Assembly (NCBI GenBank): GCA_003142255.1
Contig: PLLO01000019.1
Span: 204,971 to 268,970 of the forward strand
Origin: Bacteroidales bacterium
Lineage (GTDB): Bacteria; Bacteroidota; Bacteroidia; Bacteroidales; VadinHA17
Length of the DNA stretch: 64,000 nt
Direction of reading: 5' to 3'
Shown: positions 52,518 to 60,963 of the stretch, piece after piece
How the letters are laid out: the number at the start of each line of letters is the position of its first letter
Numbering within the stretch: position 1 is the stretch's first letter
Translations under genes and position numbers: made by a program
The notes under the pieces: generated by a model
What the model saw: the letters and a program-made list of their open reading frames with translations, nothing else
Database searches by the model: none
Told to the model about the DNA's origin: nothing

Positions 52518-55040
52518 ATGAATCAATTCCCCCCGGCTTTTTGGAGCATATCTGTGACCGAGATGCTTCACAACCTTGAATCAAAAAAGGAAGGATTGAC
52601 AAGCGATGATGCCCAAAAGCGGCTCGCACTCTATGGCTCGAATCTTCTAAAGCCCAAAAAACACTCGGACGTGTTTACACTCCTGATATCTCAATTCAAA
52701 AGTCCTATTATTCTGATCCTTTTTTTCGCAACAGCGTTGTCATTTTTTCTGCATGACAGGGTAGATGCATTAATTATCTTATTAATTGTCCTAGTAAGCG
52801 GTTTGCTTGGATTTTGGCAGGAATACGGAGCATCAAATGCAGTAGAGAAACTTCTTTCCATAGTCCAGATTAAAACATCTGCAATGCGCGACGGAATTGC
52901 CAAAGAAATTCCGGTAGAAAAAATTGTGCCGGGAGATATCGTGGTACTCAATGCCGGCGATATTATACCGGGTGATTGTCTCATCCAGGAATCAAAAGAC
53001 CTTTTCATAGATGAAGCCATGCTGACAGGTGAGACTTTCCCCGTTGAAAAAATGGTGACAGAATTGCCTGCAGAAACGCTTCTTAGTCAGCGGACTAATG
53101 CTCTTTGGATGGGGACGCATGTTGTGAGCGGCAGCGCAACTGCACTAATTGTTCACACGGGTAAAGAAACCGAATTCGGCAAGGTTTCAGAGCGGCTGAA
53201 ACTCCGACCTCAGGAAACGGAATTCGAGCACGGAATCCGGCGTTTCGGCTATTTTCTCATGGAAGTCACGCTTGTACTGGTAGTCAGTATCTTTGCCATC
53301 AACGTATTTCTGGCACGCCCGGTACTGGACTCATTTTTATTTTCTTTAGCACTAGCTGTAGGCCTTACACCACAATTACTTCCTGCAATTATCAGTATAA
53401 ACCTTTCCCATGGTGCTAAACGGATGGCTCAAAAGAAGGTAATAGTAAAGAGGCTTGCTTCGATTGAAAACTTCGGCAGCATGAACGTTATCTGCTCCGA
53501 TAAAACCGGCACTCTGACCGAAGGAATCGTGCAGTTGAAATCCGCATTAGATGTCGATGGCAATACAAACGAGAAAACTCTTTTTTATGCTTATATCAAC
53601 GCTTTTTATGAAACCGGATTTACAAACCCGATTGACGAGGCTATCCGCAATTATAAGAAGTTTGACCTGTCCGGTTACCAGAAGCAGGACGAAATACCGT
53701 ATGATTTTATTCGTAAGCGATTAACTATCCTTGTTTCACATGATGATGTGCACCTTATGGTGACCAAGGGAGCTCTGCAGAATGTTCTCGATATATGTTC
53801 ATCGGTAGAAACTAAAGATGGAAACGTTGTCGATAAAGTCACAGCTATGGACCGGATCCAGAAACACTTTGAGGAGTTCAGCAGTAAAGGATTCAGAACT
53901 CTCGGCATTGCTTACAAGAATATAGGATCAGAATCACGCATCAGCAAAGATCACGAATCGGGCATGACATTTTTAGGATTCCTCATTCTTTTTGACCCGC
54001 CAAAACCAAATATTCTTGAGACGATTACCAGACTCAGGAACCTGGGAGTTGTATTAAAAATAATCACAGGCGATAATCATCTCGTAGCAGCCAACATCAG
54101 TCAACAGATGGGATTGACGAATACAAAGATTCTGACAGGACCTGACCTCAGCCATCTGAGCGACTCCGCTCTTCTGAGGAAAGTAGGAGGCGTGGATGTC
54201 TTCGCAGAAATCGAACCCAACCAAAAAGAACGTATAATTCTGGCTTTGAAAAAAGCTGGAAATGTTGTAGGGTACATGGGTGACGGTATTAATGACGCAT
54301 CAGCTTTACATGCTGCTGATGTAGGCATTTCTGTTGAAAGTGCTGTGGATGTTGCTAAGGATGCAGCTGATATCGTCCTGCTCGAAAAAGGGCTTGACGT
54401 TTTGGTGCAGGGTGTCCTCGAAGGAAGGACAACATTTGCCAATACGCTCAAATATGTGTTCATGGCAACAAGCGCCAATTTCGGCAATATGTTCAGTATG
54501 GCCGGAATATCTTTATTTCTCCCGTTTCTGCCAATGCTGCCCAAGCAGATTTTGCTGACTAACCTGCTTACTGATTTCCCGGAGATGACAATCGCTACAG
54601 ATAATGTGGATGACGAAATGGTTAATTATCCGCGTCGCTGGGATATTAAAGCAATCCGTAAGTTCATGATTACGTTTGGGATTGTGAGCTCGGTGTTTGA
54701 CTTTCTTACATTTGGTTTGCTTTTACTGGTACTTCATGCCACTCAGGTTCAGTTCAGAACAGGCTGGTTTATTGAATCCGTCATTTCGGCATCCCTTATA
54801 GTACTTGTAATACGAAGCAGGAAACCTTTCTTCAGAAGTCAACCCGGAAAATATCTTTTAATCGCAACTCTTTCAATTTTTGCTGTGACATTAATTTTAC
54901 CTTTCACCCCGCTTGCAGGGATTTTTGGATTCAGCCCGCTTCCACTTCCTTTCATTATGTTAATAGGACTAACCGTATTATTCTATATTTTAACAGCGGA
55001 AATAGTAAAGAGGATTTTTTACAGGAGGGTAAAATTTTGA
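52518..55040 (+). CDS. mgtA: Magnesium-translocating P-type ATPase (MgtA/MgtB type)
   Basis: Imports Mg2+ across the inner membrane at the cost of ATP. It is 840 residues, slightly shorter than E. coli MgtA (~898). N-terminal cation-ATPase region (LTSDDAQKRLALYGSNLLKPKK), actuator motif DEAMLTGETFPVEK, membrane helix AVGLTPQLLPAIISINLSHGAKRMA with the P-type IIIB signature, phosphorylation site CSDKTGTLTEG (Asp near residue 328), and hinge MGDGINDASALHAADVGISV. The C-terminal segments include FGNMFSMAGISLFLPFLPMLPKQILLTNLLTDFPEM. It has its own promoter. Confidence 0.94.
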   Translation: MNQFPPAFWSISVTEMLHNLESKKEGLTSDDAQKRLALYGSNLLKPKKHSDVFTLLISQFKSPIILILFFATALSFFLHDRVDALIILLIVLVSGLLGFWQEYGASNAVEKLLSIVQIKTSAMRDGIAKEIPVEKIVPGDIVVLNAGDIIPGDCLIQESKDLFIDEAMLTGETFPVEKMVTELPAETLLSQRTNALWMGTHVVSGSATALIVHTGKETEFGKVSERLKLRPQETEFEHGIRRFGYFLMEVTLVLVVSIFAINVFLARPVLDSFLFSLALAVGLTPQLLPAIISINLSHGAKRMAQKKVIVKRLASIENFGSMNVICSDKTGTLTEGIVQLKSALDVDGNTNEKTLFYAYINAFYETGFTNPIDEAIRNYKKFDLSGYQKQDEIPYDFIRKRLTILVSHDDVHLMVTKGALQNVLDICSSVETKDGNVVDKVTAMDRIQKHFEEFSSKGFRTLGIAYKNIGSESRISKDHESGMTFLGFLILFDPPKPNILETITRLRNLGVVLKIITGDNHLVAANISQQMGLTNTKILTGPDLSHLSDSALLRKVGGVDVFAEIEPNQKERIILALKKAGNVVGYMGDGINDASALHAADVGISVESAVDVAKDAADIVLLEKGLDVLVQGVLEGRTTFANTLKYVFMATSANFGNMFSMAGISLFLPFLPMLPKQILLTNLLTDFPEMTIATDNVDDEMVNYPRRWDIKAIRKFMITFGIVSSVFDFLTFGLLLLVLHATQVQFRTGWFIESVISASLIVLVIRSRKPFFRSQPGKYLLIATLSIFAVTLILPFTPLAGIFGFSPLPLPFIMLIGLTVLFYILTAEIVKRIFYRRVKF

Positions 55041-55143
55041 ATGAAAAACATATCGGCACTCACACACTCATTATCGTGCAATTCCATATTCGCCAGGATA
55101 AACTCCGGTAGAAAAATACGTTAAATTATTATATATTACATTT

Positions 55144-55179
55144 TATTGTATGATATATCATACAATATACGTATATTTG
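55144..55179 (+). promoter_or_regulatory. 24-bp perfect palindrome and -7 box upstream of hipB
   Basis: A perfect 24-bp palindrome (55144-55167, arms TATTGTATGATA / TATCATACAATA) is followed by TATATTTG (55172-55179), an exact -7 box, only 7 bases before the hipB ATG. A dimeric HTH repressor bound at the palindrome would cover the -33 region, so autorepression by HipB (with HipA) is likely. Confidence 0.75.
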
Positions 55180-55186
55180 ATGTGTA

Positions 55187-55528
55187 ATGACTGATATTTC
55201 ATACATAAAATGGGATGCATTAAGCGACAGGGCGGTGAATGAGCTGCTTGGCAGCTTCATCCGGCAGTCACGGATCCGGCAGAACAAGACCCAGGATCAG
55301 CTGGCAAGGGAAGCTGGTGTAGCGCGCTCCACGCTGAGTCTCTTCGAGAAAGGCGAAAACTCAAGCCTTATGGTTTTCATTCAGCTCATGCGGGCGCTTA
55401 ATCTGCTGCATCTTCTGAAGGAATTCGAAATAAGAGAACAGCTCAGCCCTATTCAGCTGGCAAAGCTCGAGCATTCGAAACGTCAGAGAGTAAAGCCGAA
55501 AACGCGAAAAACAAAAAATTCCGATTAG
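55187..55528 (+). CDS. hipB: HipB-like antitoxin / HTH regulator
   Basis: 113 residues. An XRE-type helix-turn-helix covers about 20-80 (LLGSFIRQSRIRQNKTQDQLAREAGVARSTLSLFEKGENSSLMVFIQLMRALNLL). The tail is basic and lacks further domains (SKRQRVKPKTRKTKNSD). It precedes hipA by 7 bases and follows a near-leaderless promoter with a palindromic operator. Role by family: binds and neutralises HipA and represses the operon. Confidence 0.9.
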   Translation: MTDISYIKWDALSDRAVNELLGSFIRQSRIRQNKTQDQLAREAGVARSTLSLFEKGENSSLMVFIQLMRALNLLHLLKEFEIREQLSPIQLAKLEHSKRQRVKPKTRKTKNSD

Positions 55529-55535
55529 TCTGGTT

Positions 55536-56828
55536 ATGGTTTCAACAGCATTCGTAAAAATATGGGGTCTTAGAGCAGGTGCAGTAGCCTGGGACGATTC
55601 AACAGTAACAGGATCTTTCGAGTTTGAACCTTCATTTCTTAAAACCGGTCCGGACCTCTCCCCTCTCATGATGCCCCTTGCAGAATCTGAAGGCCGGATA
55701 TGGACCTTTCCGGAACTGCGCCGAAGAGAAGTATTCAAAGGACTGCCAGGTCTGCTGGCAGATGTTCTTCCCGACAGGTTCGGTAATATGCTTATCGATG
55801 CATGGCTTGCCCGCCGCGGTCGTCCGGCAGGAAGCATGAACCCCGTTGAGACTCTTTGTTACATAGGCAGGCGCGGAATGGGAGCGCTTGAATTCGAACC
55901 GCCAGTGCCTAAAGGCAGCAATGCTGCCACAAAGATAGAGATCGGCGAGATAGTAAGTCTGGCAAACGAGATTCTGTCGGGACGAACCGGATTCTCGGTA
56001 AACCTGTCAGGCGATAAGGCTAAAGCTCTCTCCGACATACTCAAGATAGGAACCTCTGCGGGAGGGGCCAGGGCAAAGGCAGTAATAGCATTCAATTCCG
56101 CAACCGGCGAGGTACGGAGCGGACAGGCTGATGTGCCGGCTGGTTTTGAGCACTGGATAGTGAAATTCGACGGAGTCTCCGATAAACAGCTGGGAGGCAC
56201 CTTTGGCTACGGGCGCGTTGAGATGGCATACCACTTGATGGCTAAAGCCTGCGGAATAGAAATGACTGAATGCCGTCTGCTTGAGGAAAACGGAAGGGCC
56301 CATTTCATGACGCGCCGCTTTGACCGGACAGATGCCGGAGAAAAGATTCACATGCAGAGCCTATGCGCGATGCGCCATTTTGATTTCAATGAAGTAAGCA
56401 GCTTTGGCTACGAGCAACTCTTTGAAACCATCAGGATGCTTAGACTTCCCTATCCACGGTCTGAACAGCTCTTCCGCCGGATGGTGTTCAACGTGCTCGC
56501 CCGCAACTGCGATGACCATACCAAAAACTTTGCTTTTGTGATGGACAGGAATGCCAAGTGGGACTTCTCCCCTGCCTACGACCTATGTCACACTTATAAT
56601 CCTTCAAATCCTTGGGTGAGCCACCAGGCGCTGAGCGTGAACGGAAAGAGGACGGATATCACACGCACTGATTTTATGGAAGTTGCAAAGCAGATGAATA
56701 TAAAAAAAGACAAAATCATAATTGATCAGGTCAATGATGCTGTTCAGAACTGGAGCAAGTATGCAAAAGAGACCGGAGTTGCAGGTAATCTTGAAAAGGC
56801 AGTCAGGCAGACACTTTTAAAGGTCTGA
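55536..56828 (+). CDS. hipA: HipA-like Ser/Thr kinase toxin
   Basis: 430 residues, normal length for HipA with both N-terminal (residues 1-110) and kinase parts. Motifs: LPGLLADVLPDRFGNMLIDAWLARRG (HipA_N), the Gly-rich GTSAGGARAKAVIAF, EHWIVKFDG with the ATP-binding Lys, FMTRRFDR, the catalytic NCDDHTKNFAFV (Asp near residue 325) and the Mg-binding FSPAYDLCHT. E. coli HipA phosphorylates glutamyl-tRNA synthetase; the target here is not known. The operon looks more GC-rich than its flanks, which hints at transfer. No HipS-like third gene is seen. Confidence 0.93.
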   Translation: MVSTAFVKIWGLRAGAVAWDDSTVTGSFEFEPSFLKTGPDLSPLMMPLAESEGRIWTFPELRRREVFKGLPGLLADVLPDRFGNMLIDAWLARRGRPAGSMNPVETLCYIGRRGMGALEFEPPVPKGSNAATKIEIGEIVSLANEILSGRTGFSVNLSGDKAKALSDILKIGTSAGGARAKAVIAFNSATGEVRSGQADVPAGFEHWIVKFDGVSDKQLGGTFGYGRVEMAYHLMAKACGIEMTECRLLEENGRAHFMTRRFDRTDAGEKIHMQSLCAMRHFDFNEVSSFGYEQLFETIRMLRLPYPRSEQLFRRMVFNVLARNCDDHTKNFAFVMDRNAKWDFSPAYDLCHTYNPSNPWVSHQALSVNGKRTDITRTDFMEVAKQMNIKKDKIIIDQVNDAVQNWSKYAKETGVAGNLEKAVRQTLLKV

Positions 56829-56894
56829 CTTATGCAATCTTGCATGACGACAAACAAAGTGAGTAAGACAGGTAAGTTATTGTAACTAAAGATA

Positions 56895-56902
56895 TATCTT
56901 TG
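56895..56902 (+). promoter_or_regulatory. Candidate -7 box of the second SPFH gene
   Basis: TATCTTTG matches TAnnTTTG about 90 bases before the chosen start. The only nearby TTG is 12 bases upstream, so the -33 part is not in the usual place. Confidence 0.4.
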
Positions 56903-56992
56903 GATATAGGAACGGCTTATGCATAGATCAGGCATACCGGCATGGGAAAAACATCAGATATGACATATATAAAATAAATGGAGGTTAATGTT

Positions 56993-57910
56993 ATGAAAAC
57001 AAGAAGTTCTTTTTCAGTTTTAATCTTTTTCGTAGTTTTTGCCATCGGTTTGGCTGTGGCATATTTCGGTTTTGGATTTCAGCAAGGTACAGGAGCTATG
57101 TGGATTGGAGCTATTTCCTTCCTGATCGCTCTTTTGATTTCTTCTGCAATAAAGATTGCAGACCAGTGGGAAAAAGCAGTTGTATTGAGGTTAGGCCGTT
57201 TCCATTCACTCAGGGGACCAGGACTATTTCTTATTATACCCATCATTGATACAGTTGCTTACTGGATTGACGTCCGCGTCATCACAACTTCCTTTACTGC
57301 CGAAAAGACACTTACAAAAGATACAGTGCCTGTTGATGTGGATGCAGTACTGTTCTGGAAAGTTCTGGATGCCAAGAAGGCAGCACTTGAAATAGCCGAC
57401 TACAGAAACGCAATCAACTGGGCATCACAGACAGCCCTGCGCGATGTTATCGGTAAGACCATGCTTTCTGAGATGCTTGAAGGCCGCGACAAGATCAGCG
57501 AACAGCTTCAGAAGATCATTGACGACCGGACCGAGCCTTGGGGTGTCAATGTGATCTCGGTCGAGGTCAAAGATGTCAATATTCCTTCTTCACTGCAGGA
57601 TGCGATGTCGATGCAGGCCCAGGCCGAAAGAGAACGTCAGGCCAGGGTTATCCTGGGTGATTCTGAACGGCAGGTGGCAGAAAAGTTTGGAGAAGCTGCA
57701 AAAACATATGAAAACAACCCTACAGCTCTTCACCTGAGAGCAATGAATATGCTGTATGAAGGATTGAAGACGAACTCCACGATAGTAATTGTTCCAAGCT
57801 CGGCACTTGAGACCATGCAGCTTGGAGGGCTGGCCGGAATGACATCACTGACCATGGGATTGAATAAGGCACGCGAAGACAAAGAAAAGGAGAATAAGGC
57901 AGGTAAATAA
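56993..57910 (+). CDS. SPFH/band 7 protein of the slipin type
   Basis: 305 residues from ATG 56993, which has GGAGGT (56980-56985) 7 bases upstream; the ATG at 56978 would overlap that site. Two hydrophobic N-terminal segments, then the SPFH domain: IADQWEKAVVLRLGRFHSLRGPGLFLIIPIIDTVAYWIDVRVITTSFTAEKTLTKDTVPVDVDAVLFWKV, LRDVIGKTMLSEMLEGRDKI and WGVNVISVEVKDVNIPSSLQDAMSMQAQAERERQARVI, as in slipins (stomatin subgroup). Ends in a charged tail. No NfeD gene adjacent. It differs clearly from the SPFH protein at 44071. Confidence 0.94.
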   Translation: MKTRSSFSVLIFFVVFAIGLAVAYFGFGFQQGTGAMWIGAISFLIALLISSAIKIADQWEKAVVLRLGRFHSLRGPGLFLIIPIIDTVAYWIDVRVITTSFTAEKTLTKDTVPVDVDAVLFWKVLDAKKAALEIADYRNAINWASQTALRDVIGKTMLSEMLEGRDKISEQLQKIIDDRTEPWGVNVISVEVKDVNIPSSLQDAMSMQAQAERERQARVILGDSERQVAEKFGEAAKTYENNPTALHLRAMNMLYEGLKTNSTIVIVPSSALETMQLGGLAGMTSLTMGLNKAREDKEKENKAGK

Positions 57911-57995
57911 GTGTTCGGCGTGCTCTTTTTATAATGCATTGCAAAACACTTAGGACTCCTTTATATCATAACCCCCGCTAATGAGATAGTACAGA

Positions 57996-58334
57996 TCAGT
58001 ATAAAATGATTAAAAGGATAATAAGAAGAAGAACGGCACCGCCACCAACAAAAACGACGCTACTATGTCTCGGATTTTCTCTGTTCATTCCTTCATGACC
58101 TCTTCTATACCTGCGTCCATGTTCCTCCTGGACAATAACAGTCTGCTGCGATTTATCCAGGCCGCGTAATCCTTCAGAACGCCTTGTCAGGTTGTTTATC
58201 TCTTCGTCAGACATTTTGTATTCCTTTTTGACAGGAACAGCAGGGTCTTCTGATTTAGATTTTGAATCAGGTGTAACTGAAAAAGCACCTAGCGAAAAAA
58301 TTACAAAGAATGCAAAAAGCATAATTTTTTTCAT
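57996..58334 (-). CDS. Small hypothetical membrane protein
   Basis: 112 residues. A signal peptide (MKKIMLFAFFVIFSLGAFSV) is followed by an acidic/basic hydrophilic stretch (EEHGRRYRRGHEGMNRENPRH) and a C-terminal hydrophobic helix (SSVVFVGGGAVLLLIILLIILY). It therefore probably crosses the inner membrane with its middle in the periplasm. No family recognised. Its interest lies in its control region, which shares a 33-bp element and its exact spacing with the bfr operon, suggesting an iron or oxidative-stress role. Confidence 0.7.
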   Translation of the reverse strand: MKKIMLFAFFVIFSLGAFSVTPDSKSKSEDPAVPVKKEYKMSDEEINNLTRRSEGLRGLDKSQQTVIVQEEHGRRYRRGHEGMNRENPRHSSVVFVGGGAVLLLIILLIILY

Positions 58335-58364
58335 TTTATAATATTTTAAAAATAATTAATGTCT

Positions 58365-58447
58365 CAAAGGTAATTTAGAAGGCTTTTAACCCTATTACAC
58401 AATTATTTAAATAAGTTACATAATTCGCACGTTAGTATGCTGAATAA
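58365..58447 (-). promoter_or_regulatory. -7 box and 33-bp upstream element shared with the bfr promoter
   Basis: The minus strand has TACCTTTG (58372-58365), an exact -7 match. Forty-three bases upstream of it begins an element (58415-58447) reading, on the plus strand, GTTACAT, AATTCGC, 7 unlike bases, then TATGCTGAATAA. The bfr upstream region has the same element at the same distance. A weaker ATTACAC lies 21 bases before GTTACAT. The rest of the 362-base gap 58335-58696 is AT-rich except for the hairpin at 58479. Confidence 0.65.
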
Positions 58448-58478
58448 TTATTATGCATTCATGTCACGAAGGCGACCT

Positions 58479-58494
58479 TGCCTACCGGCAGGCA
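58479..58494. repeat. GC-rich hairpin in the gap before the YegP gene
   Basis: TGCCT-ACCGGC-AGGCA stem-loop in an otherwise AT-rich intergenic region; one of several such hairpins scattered in the window. Confidence 0.55.
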
Positions 58495-58696
58495 GGCGGC
58501 GATGGGAAAAAGGAATCAACAAACCTAATTATGTGTGAATTATGCAATTAATTACTCTATTTGTATAACACTTACCAGAATTACCGGACTTACCTTTGTT
58601 CTGCAAAGGTTTTTTATTGATTCAATCCGGTGCGAAAACCTGAGTATTTGATTTTCAATATTAATTTGAATTAGTTAATAATTAAATTCTAAAACA

Positions 58697-59029
58697 ATGG
58701 CACATCCGGAATTTCAGGTTTCATCTGGTAAAGATGACAAGTTCTACTTTAATTTGACTGCTGAGAATGGTAAGGTTATCCTTTCAAGTCAGGGATACAA
58801 AGGCAAAGAAGGTTGCAAAAATGGTATCGCAAGTGTTAAGAAGAATTCTTCGAATAAGAAGCATTTCGAGCGTAAAGATGCCAAAGGGGGTCAGTATTAT
58901 TTTGTTCTTAAAGCAGCCAACAGCAAGGTTATTGGCAAGAGCCAGATGTACAAATCTAATGAATCATCGGAAAACGGTATTCAATCCATTAAGACTAATG
59001 CCCGGCAGGCAAAAGTTCATTATCTGTAA
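58697..59029 (+). CDS. yegP: YegP-family protein (two DUF1508 repeats)
   Basis: 110 residues with two tandem copies of the DUF1508 fold: PEFQVSSGKDDKFYFNLTAENGKVILSSQGYKGKEGCKNGIASVKKNS and HFERKDAKGGQYYFVLKAANSKVIGKSQMYKSNESSENGIQSIKTNA. Each has the F-L-A-N-x-V-I/L-x-S-x-x-Y-K core. Function unknown; small cytoplasmic protein found widely. It is divergent from the small membrane-protein gene, with a long gap. Confidence 0.93.
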   Translation: MAHPEFQVSSGKDDKFYFNLTAENGKVILSSQGYKGKEGCKNGIASVKKNSSNKKHFERKDAKGGQYYFVLKAANSKVIGKSQMYKSNESSENGIQSIKTNARQAKVHYL

Positions 59030-59039
59030 ACAACTTATT

Positions 59040-59117
59040 GTCACCATCCGGTTAAGCTGGTGACTTTAATCTTAGATGATCGGATTGAAGTCTTGTCCTG
59101 ATCCGCTCCCGCGGATC
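59040..59117. repeat. Two hairpins after the YegP gene
   Basis: GTCACCA/TGGTGAC (59040-59046, 59058-59064) stands 10 bases after the yegP stop and may end its transcript. GATCCGC-TCCC-GCGGATC (59100-59117) is a GC-rich perfect hairpin of the kind scattered in the window. Confidence 0.55.
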
Positions 59118-59176
59118 GAGGTCGCGTCATCCCTTAACTAATTACAAAATGGCTCACTCCTTCTGATGATAATATG

Positions 59177-60178
59177 TCATTCTGTTTCTACCAGCATCTT
59201 CCCCTGGTTTTTCCCGCTAAAGAGAGAAATGAAAGTATCAGGTAATTTGTCGAAACCATGAATAATAGTCTCCTTGTACTTTAATTTTCCTTCCTTCACC
59301 CATTGAGTAAGGTGCGCAAAGCCTTCTCCAAAGTGATTACTGTAATTACCTACAATAAAACCCTGCACAAGAATGCTTCGGGTCAGCAGCAAGGGAAATA
59401 TTCTTGGTCCCGTCTGGATCCCGATGCTGTTGTATAAAGAGATTTGTCCGCATAAAACGATTCTTGAATGAAAATTAAGGTTATCAATAACGGCATCTGT
59501 AATTTCACCGCCGACATTATCATAATATACATCCACTCCCTTCGTACAAACGGCAGCAATGACCTTTCTCATTGCCTTTGCGGTTTTATAGTTAATAGCT
59601 TCATCAAATCCGAACTGCTCTTTCAATAACTTACATTTTTCATCTGAACCGGCAATACCAACCACATAGGATCCATGAATTTTGGCTATTTGTCCGGCTA
59701 CAATGCCAACGGCGCCGGCAGCTCCGGAAACTACTACAGTTTCTCCTGCTTTAGGTTTACCAATTTCCGTCATACCAAAATAAGCTGTAAGACCCGGCAT
59801 TCCGAGAATGCCAAGGCTATAGCTTGGCGGAGCTGATTGAGTATCAACCTTCCGGAGGTTTTCTGCCTTTTCGACACAATACGTTGCCCATGGCAACATT
59901 CCAAATACAGTGTCACCTTTAGCGAAAGATTTACTCCTGCTTTCAATAACCTTTGCCACTACACCTCCTGCAATAGGCTGATCAACCTGAAAAGATGCCG
60001 CATACGACTTTACATCATTCATTCGGCCACGCATATAAGGATCAACAGAGATGTACCACGTTTTAAGCAAAACTTCATTGTCGTTTAATTTGCCTGTTTC
60101 TCTCTTTTCAAATCTGAAATTTTCAGATGAAGGAAGGCCATGAGGTCTTGATGCTAAAACAATTTGTTCACTCTTCAT
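59177..60178 (-). CDS. NADP-dependent zinc-free medium-chain oxidoreductase (PTGR/CurA type)
   Basis: 333 residues. Substrate-side opening NEVLLKTWYISVDPYMRGRMNDVKSYAASFQVDQPIAGGVVAKVIES with the SVDPYMRGRM signature, then GMPGLTAYFGMTEIGKPKAGETVVVSGAAGAVGIVAGQIAKIHGSYVVGIAGSDEKC (NADPH site) and DVYYDNVGGEITDAVI. This is the leukotriene-B4 dehydrogenase/prostaglandin reductase/CurA group, which reduces double bonds of alpha,beta-unsaturated carbonyls such as lipid peroxidation products. It is the last gene of the bfr-SOD-YceI-ferredoxin cluster (19 bases after the ferredoxin). Confidence 0.93.
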   Translation of the reverse strand: MKSEQIVLASRPHGLPSSENFRFEKRETGKLNDNEVLLKTWYISVDPYMRGRMNDVKSYAASFQVDQPIAGGVVAKVIESRSKSFAKGDTVFGMLPWATYCVEKAENLRKVDTQSAPPSYSLGILGMPGLTAYFGMTEIGKPKAGETVVVSGAAGAVGIVAGQIAKIHGSYVVGIAGSDEKCKLLKEQFGFDEAINYKTAKAMRKVIAAVCTKGVDVYYDNVGGEITDAVIDNLNFHSRIVLCGQISLYNSIGIQTGPRIFPLLLTRSILVQGFIVGNYSNHFGEGFAHLTQWVKEGKLKYKETIIHGFDKLPDTFISLFSGKNQGKMLVETE

Positions 60179-60197
60179 ATTCCATTTTGATTATGTT

Positions 60198-60389
60198 TCA
60201 CTCAATATATCTGATAACTTCCACCGGGCAGTTTTCTGCAGCTTCCTTAATTTTCTCTTCATAATCAGAGTATTTAAGATCCTGAACGACGGTTGCCAGG
60301 TCTTTCAATTCAAAAACTTCAGGACAAATATCTGCGCAAACCCCGCATGCGGTGCAATTTTCCTCTATCCAAACTTTTGTTATGGCCAT
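60198..60389 (-). CDS. Small single-cluster [4Fe-4S] ferredoxin
   Basis: 63 residues. CTACGVCADICPEVF gives three cluster ligands and ENCPVEVI the fourth; only one cluster can be bound. Thermotoga/Bacillus-type ferredoxin. It is 4 bases after the cytoplasmic YceI gene and 19 bases before the oxidoreductase, within the oxidative-stress cluster, and may supply electrons to a neighbour. Confidence 0.93.
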   Translation of the reverse strand: MAITKVWIEENCTACGVCADICPEVFELKDLATVVQDLKYSDYEEKIKEAAENCPVEVIRYIE

Positions 60390-60393
60390 AATT

Positions 60394-60933
60394 TTATTTT
60401 TGCTTCAGTAATTCCACTTCACAATTAATTCTGACTTCATCGCTTACCATTACTCCCCCTGTTTCGAGGAGAGCGTTCCAGTTTAATCCCCAATCTTTCC
60501 GGTTTATCTTTCCATTTATAGAAAATCCTGCCTTTTCATTTCCATAAGGGTCTTTTATAATACCTCCAAATTCCACATTAAGTATTATTCCATTGGTAAT
60601 CCCTTTAATAGTAAGATTACCCCCAAGCTTAAAAAGGTTATCGTCTCCGGATTTTTCAAAAGAGTCTGAAATGAACGTTATTTTCTTATATTTTTCAACG
60701 TCAAAAAAATCGGGACTTTTCAAATGTCCATCGCGTGTTTCCTCATTCGTGTCAACAGAGGAAGGATTCATCCAAAAGTCAATTTTAGCAGATACAAAAT
60801 CATTGTCATTTGTATAGACACTTGCACCAAATTCTCTGAAGACACCACTTACTGTTGAAATCATCAGATGCTTCACTTTAAATGAAATCTCGGTATGTGC
60901 CGGGTCAATTGACCATTTCGTTTCGTTTTCCAT
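60394..60933 (-). CDS. Cytoplasmic YceI-family protein
   Basis: 179 residues and no signal peptide, unlike the two exported YceI proteins at 41341 and 43287. Canonical motifs: WSIDPAHTEISFKVKHLMISTVSGVFREFGASVYT, ETRDGHLKSPDFFDVEKYKKITFIS, FKLGGNLTIKGIT, NEKAGFSINGKINRKDWGLNWNALLETGGVMVSDEVRINCEVEL. Probably carries a lipid or isoprenoid quinone-like ligand. It lies 30 bases after the SOD stop and 4 bases before the ferredoxin. Confidence 0.95.
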   Translation of the reverse strand: MENETKWSIDPAHTEISFKVKHLMISTVSGVFREFGASVYTNDNDFVSAKIDFWMNPSSVDTNEETRDGHLKSPDFFDVEKYKKITFISDSFEKSGDDNLFKLGGNLTIKGITNGIILNVEFGGIIKDPYGNEKAGFSINGKINRKDWGLNWNALLETGGVMVSDEVRINCEVELLKQK

Positions 60934-60963
60934 AGTTTTACTGTTTTTAAATCAAAGTAAAAT

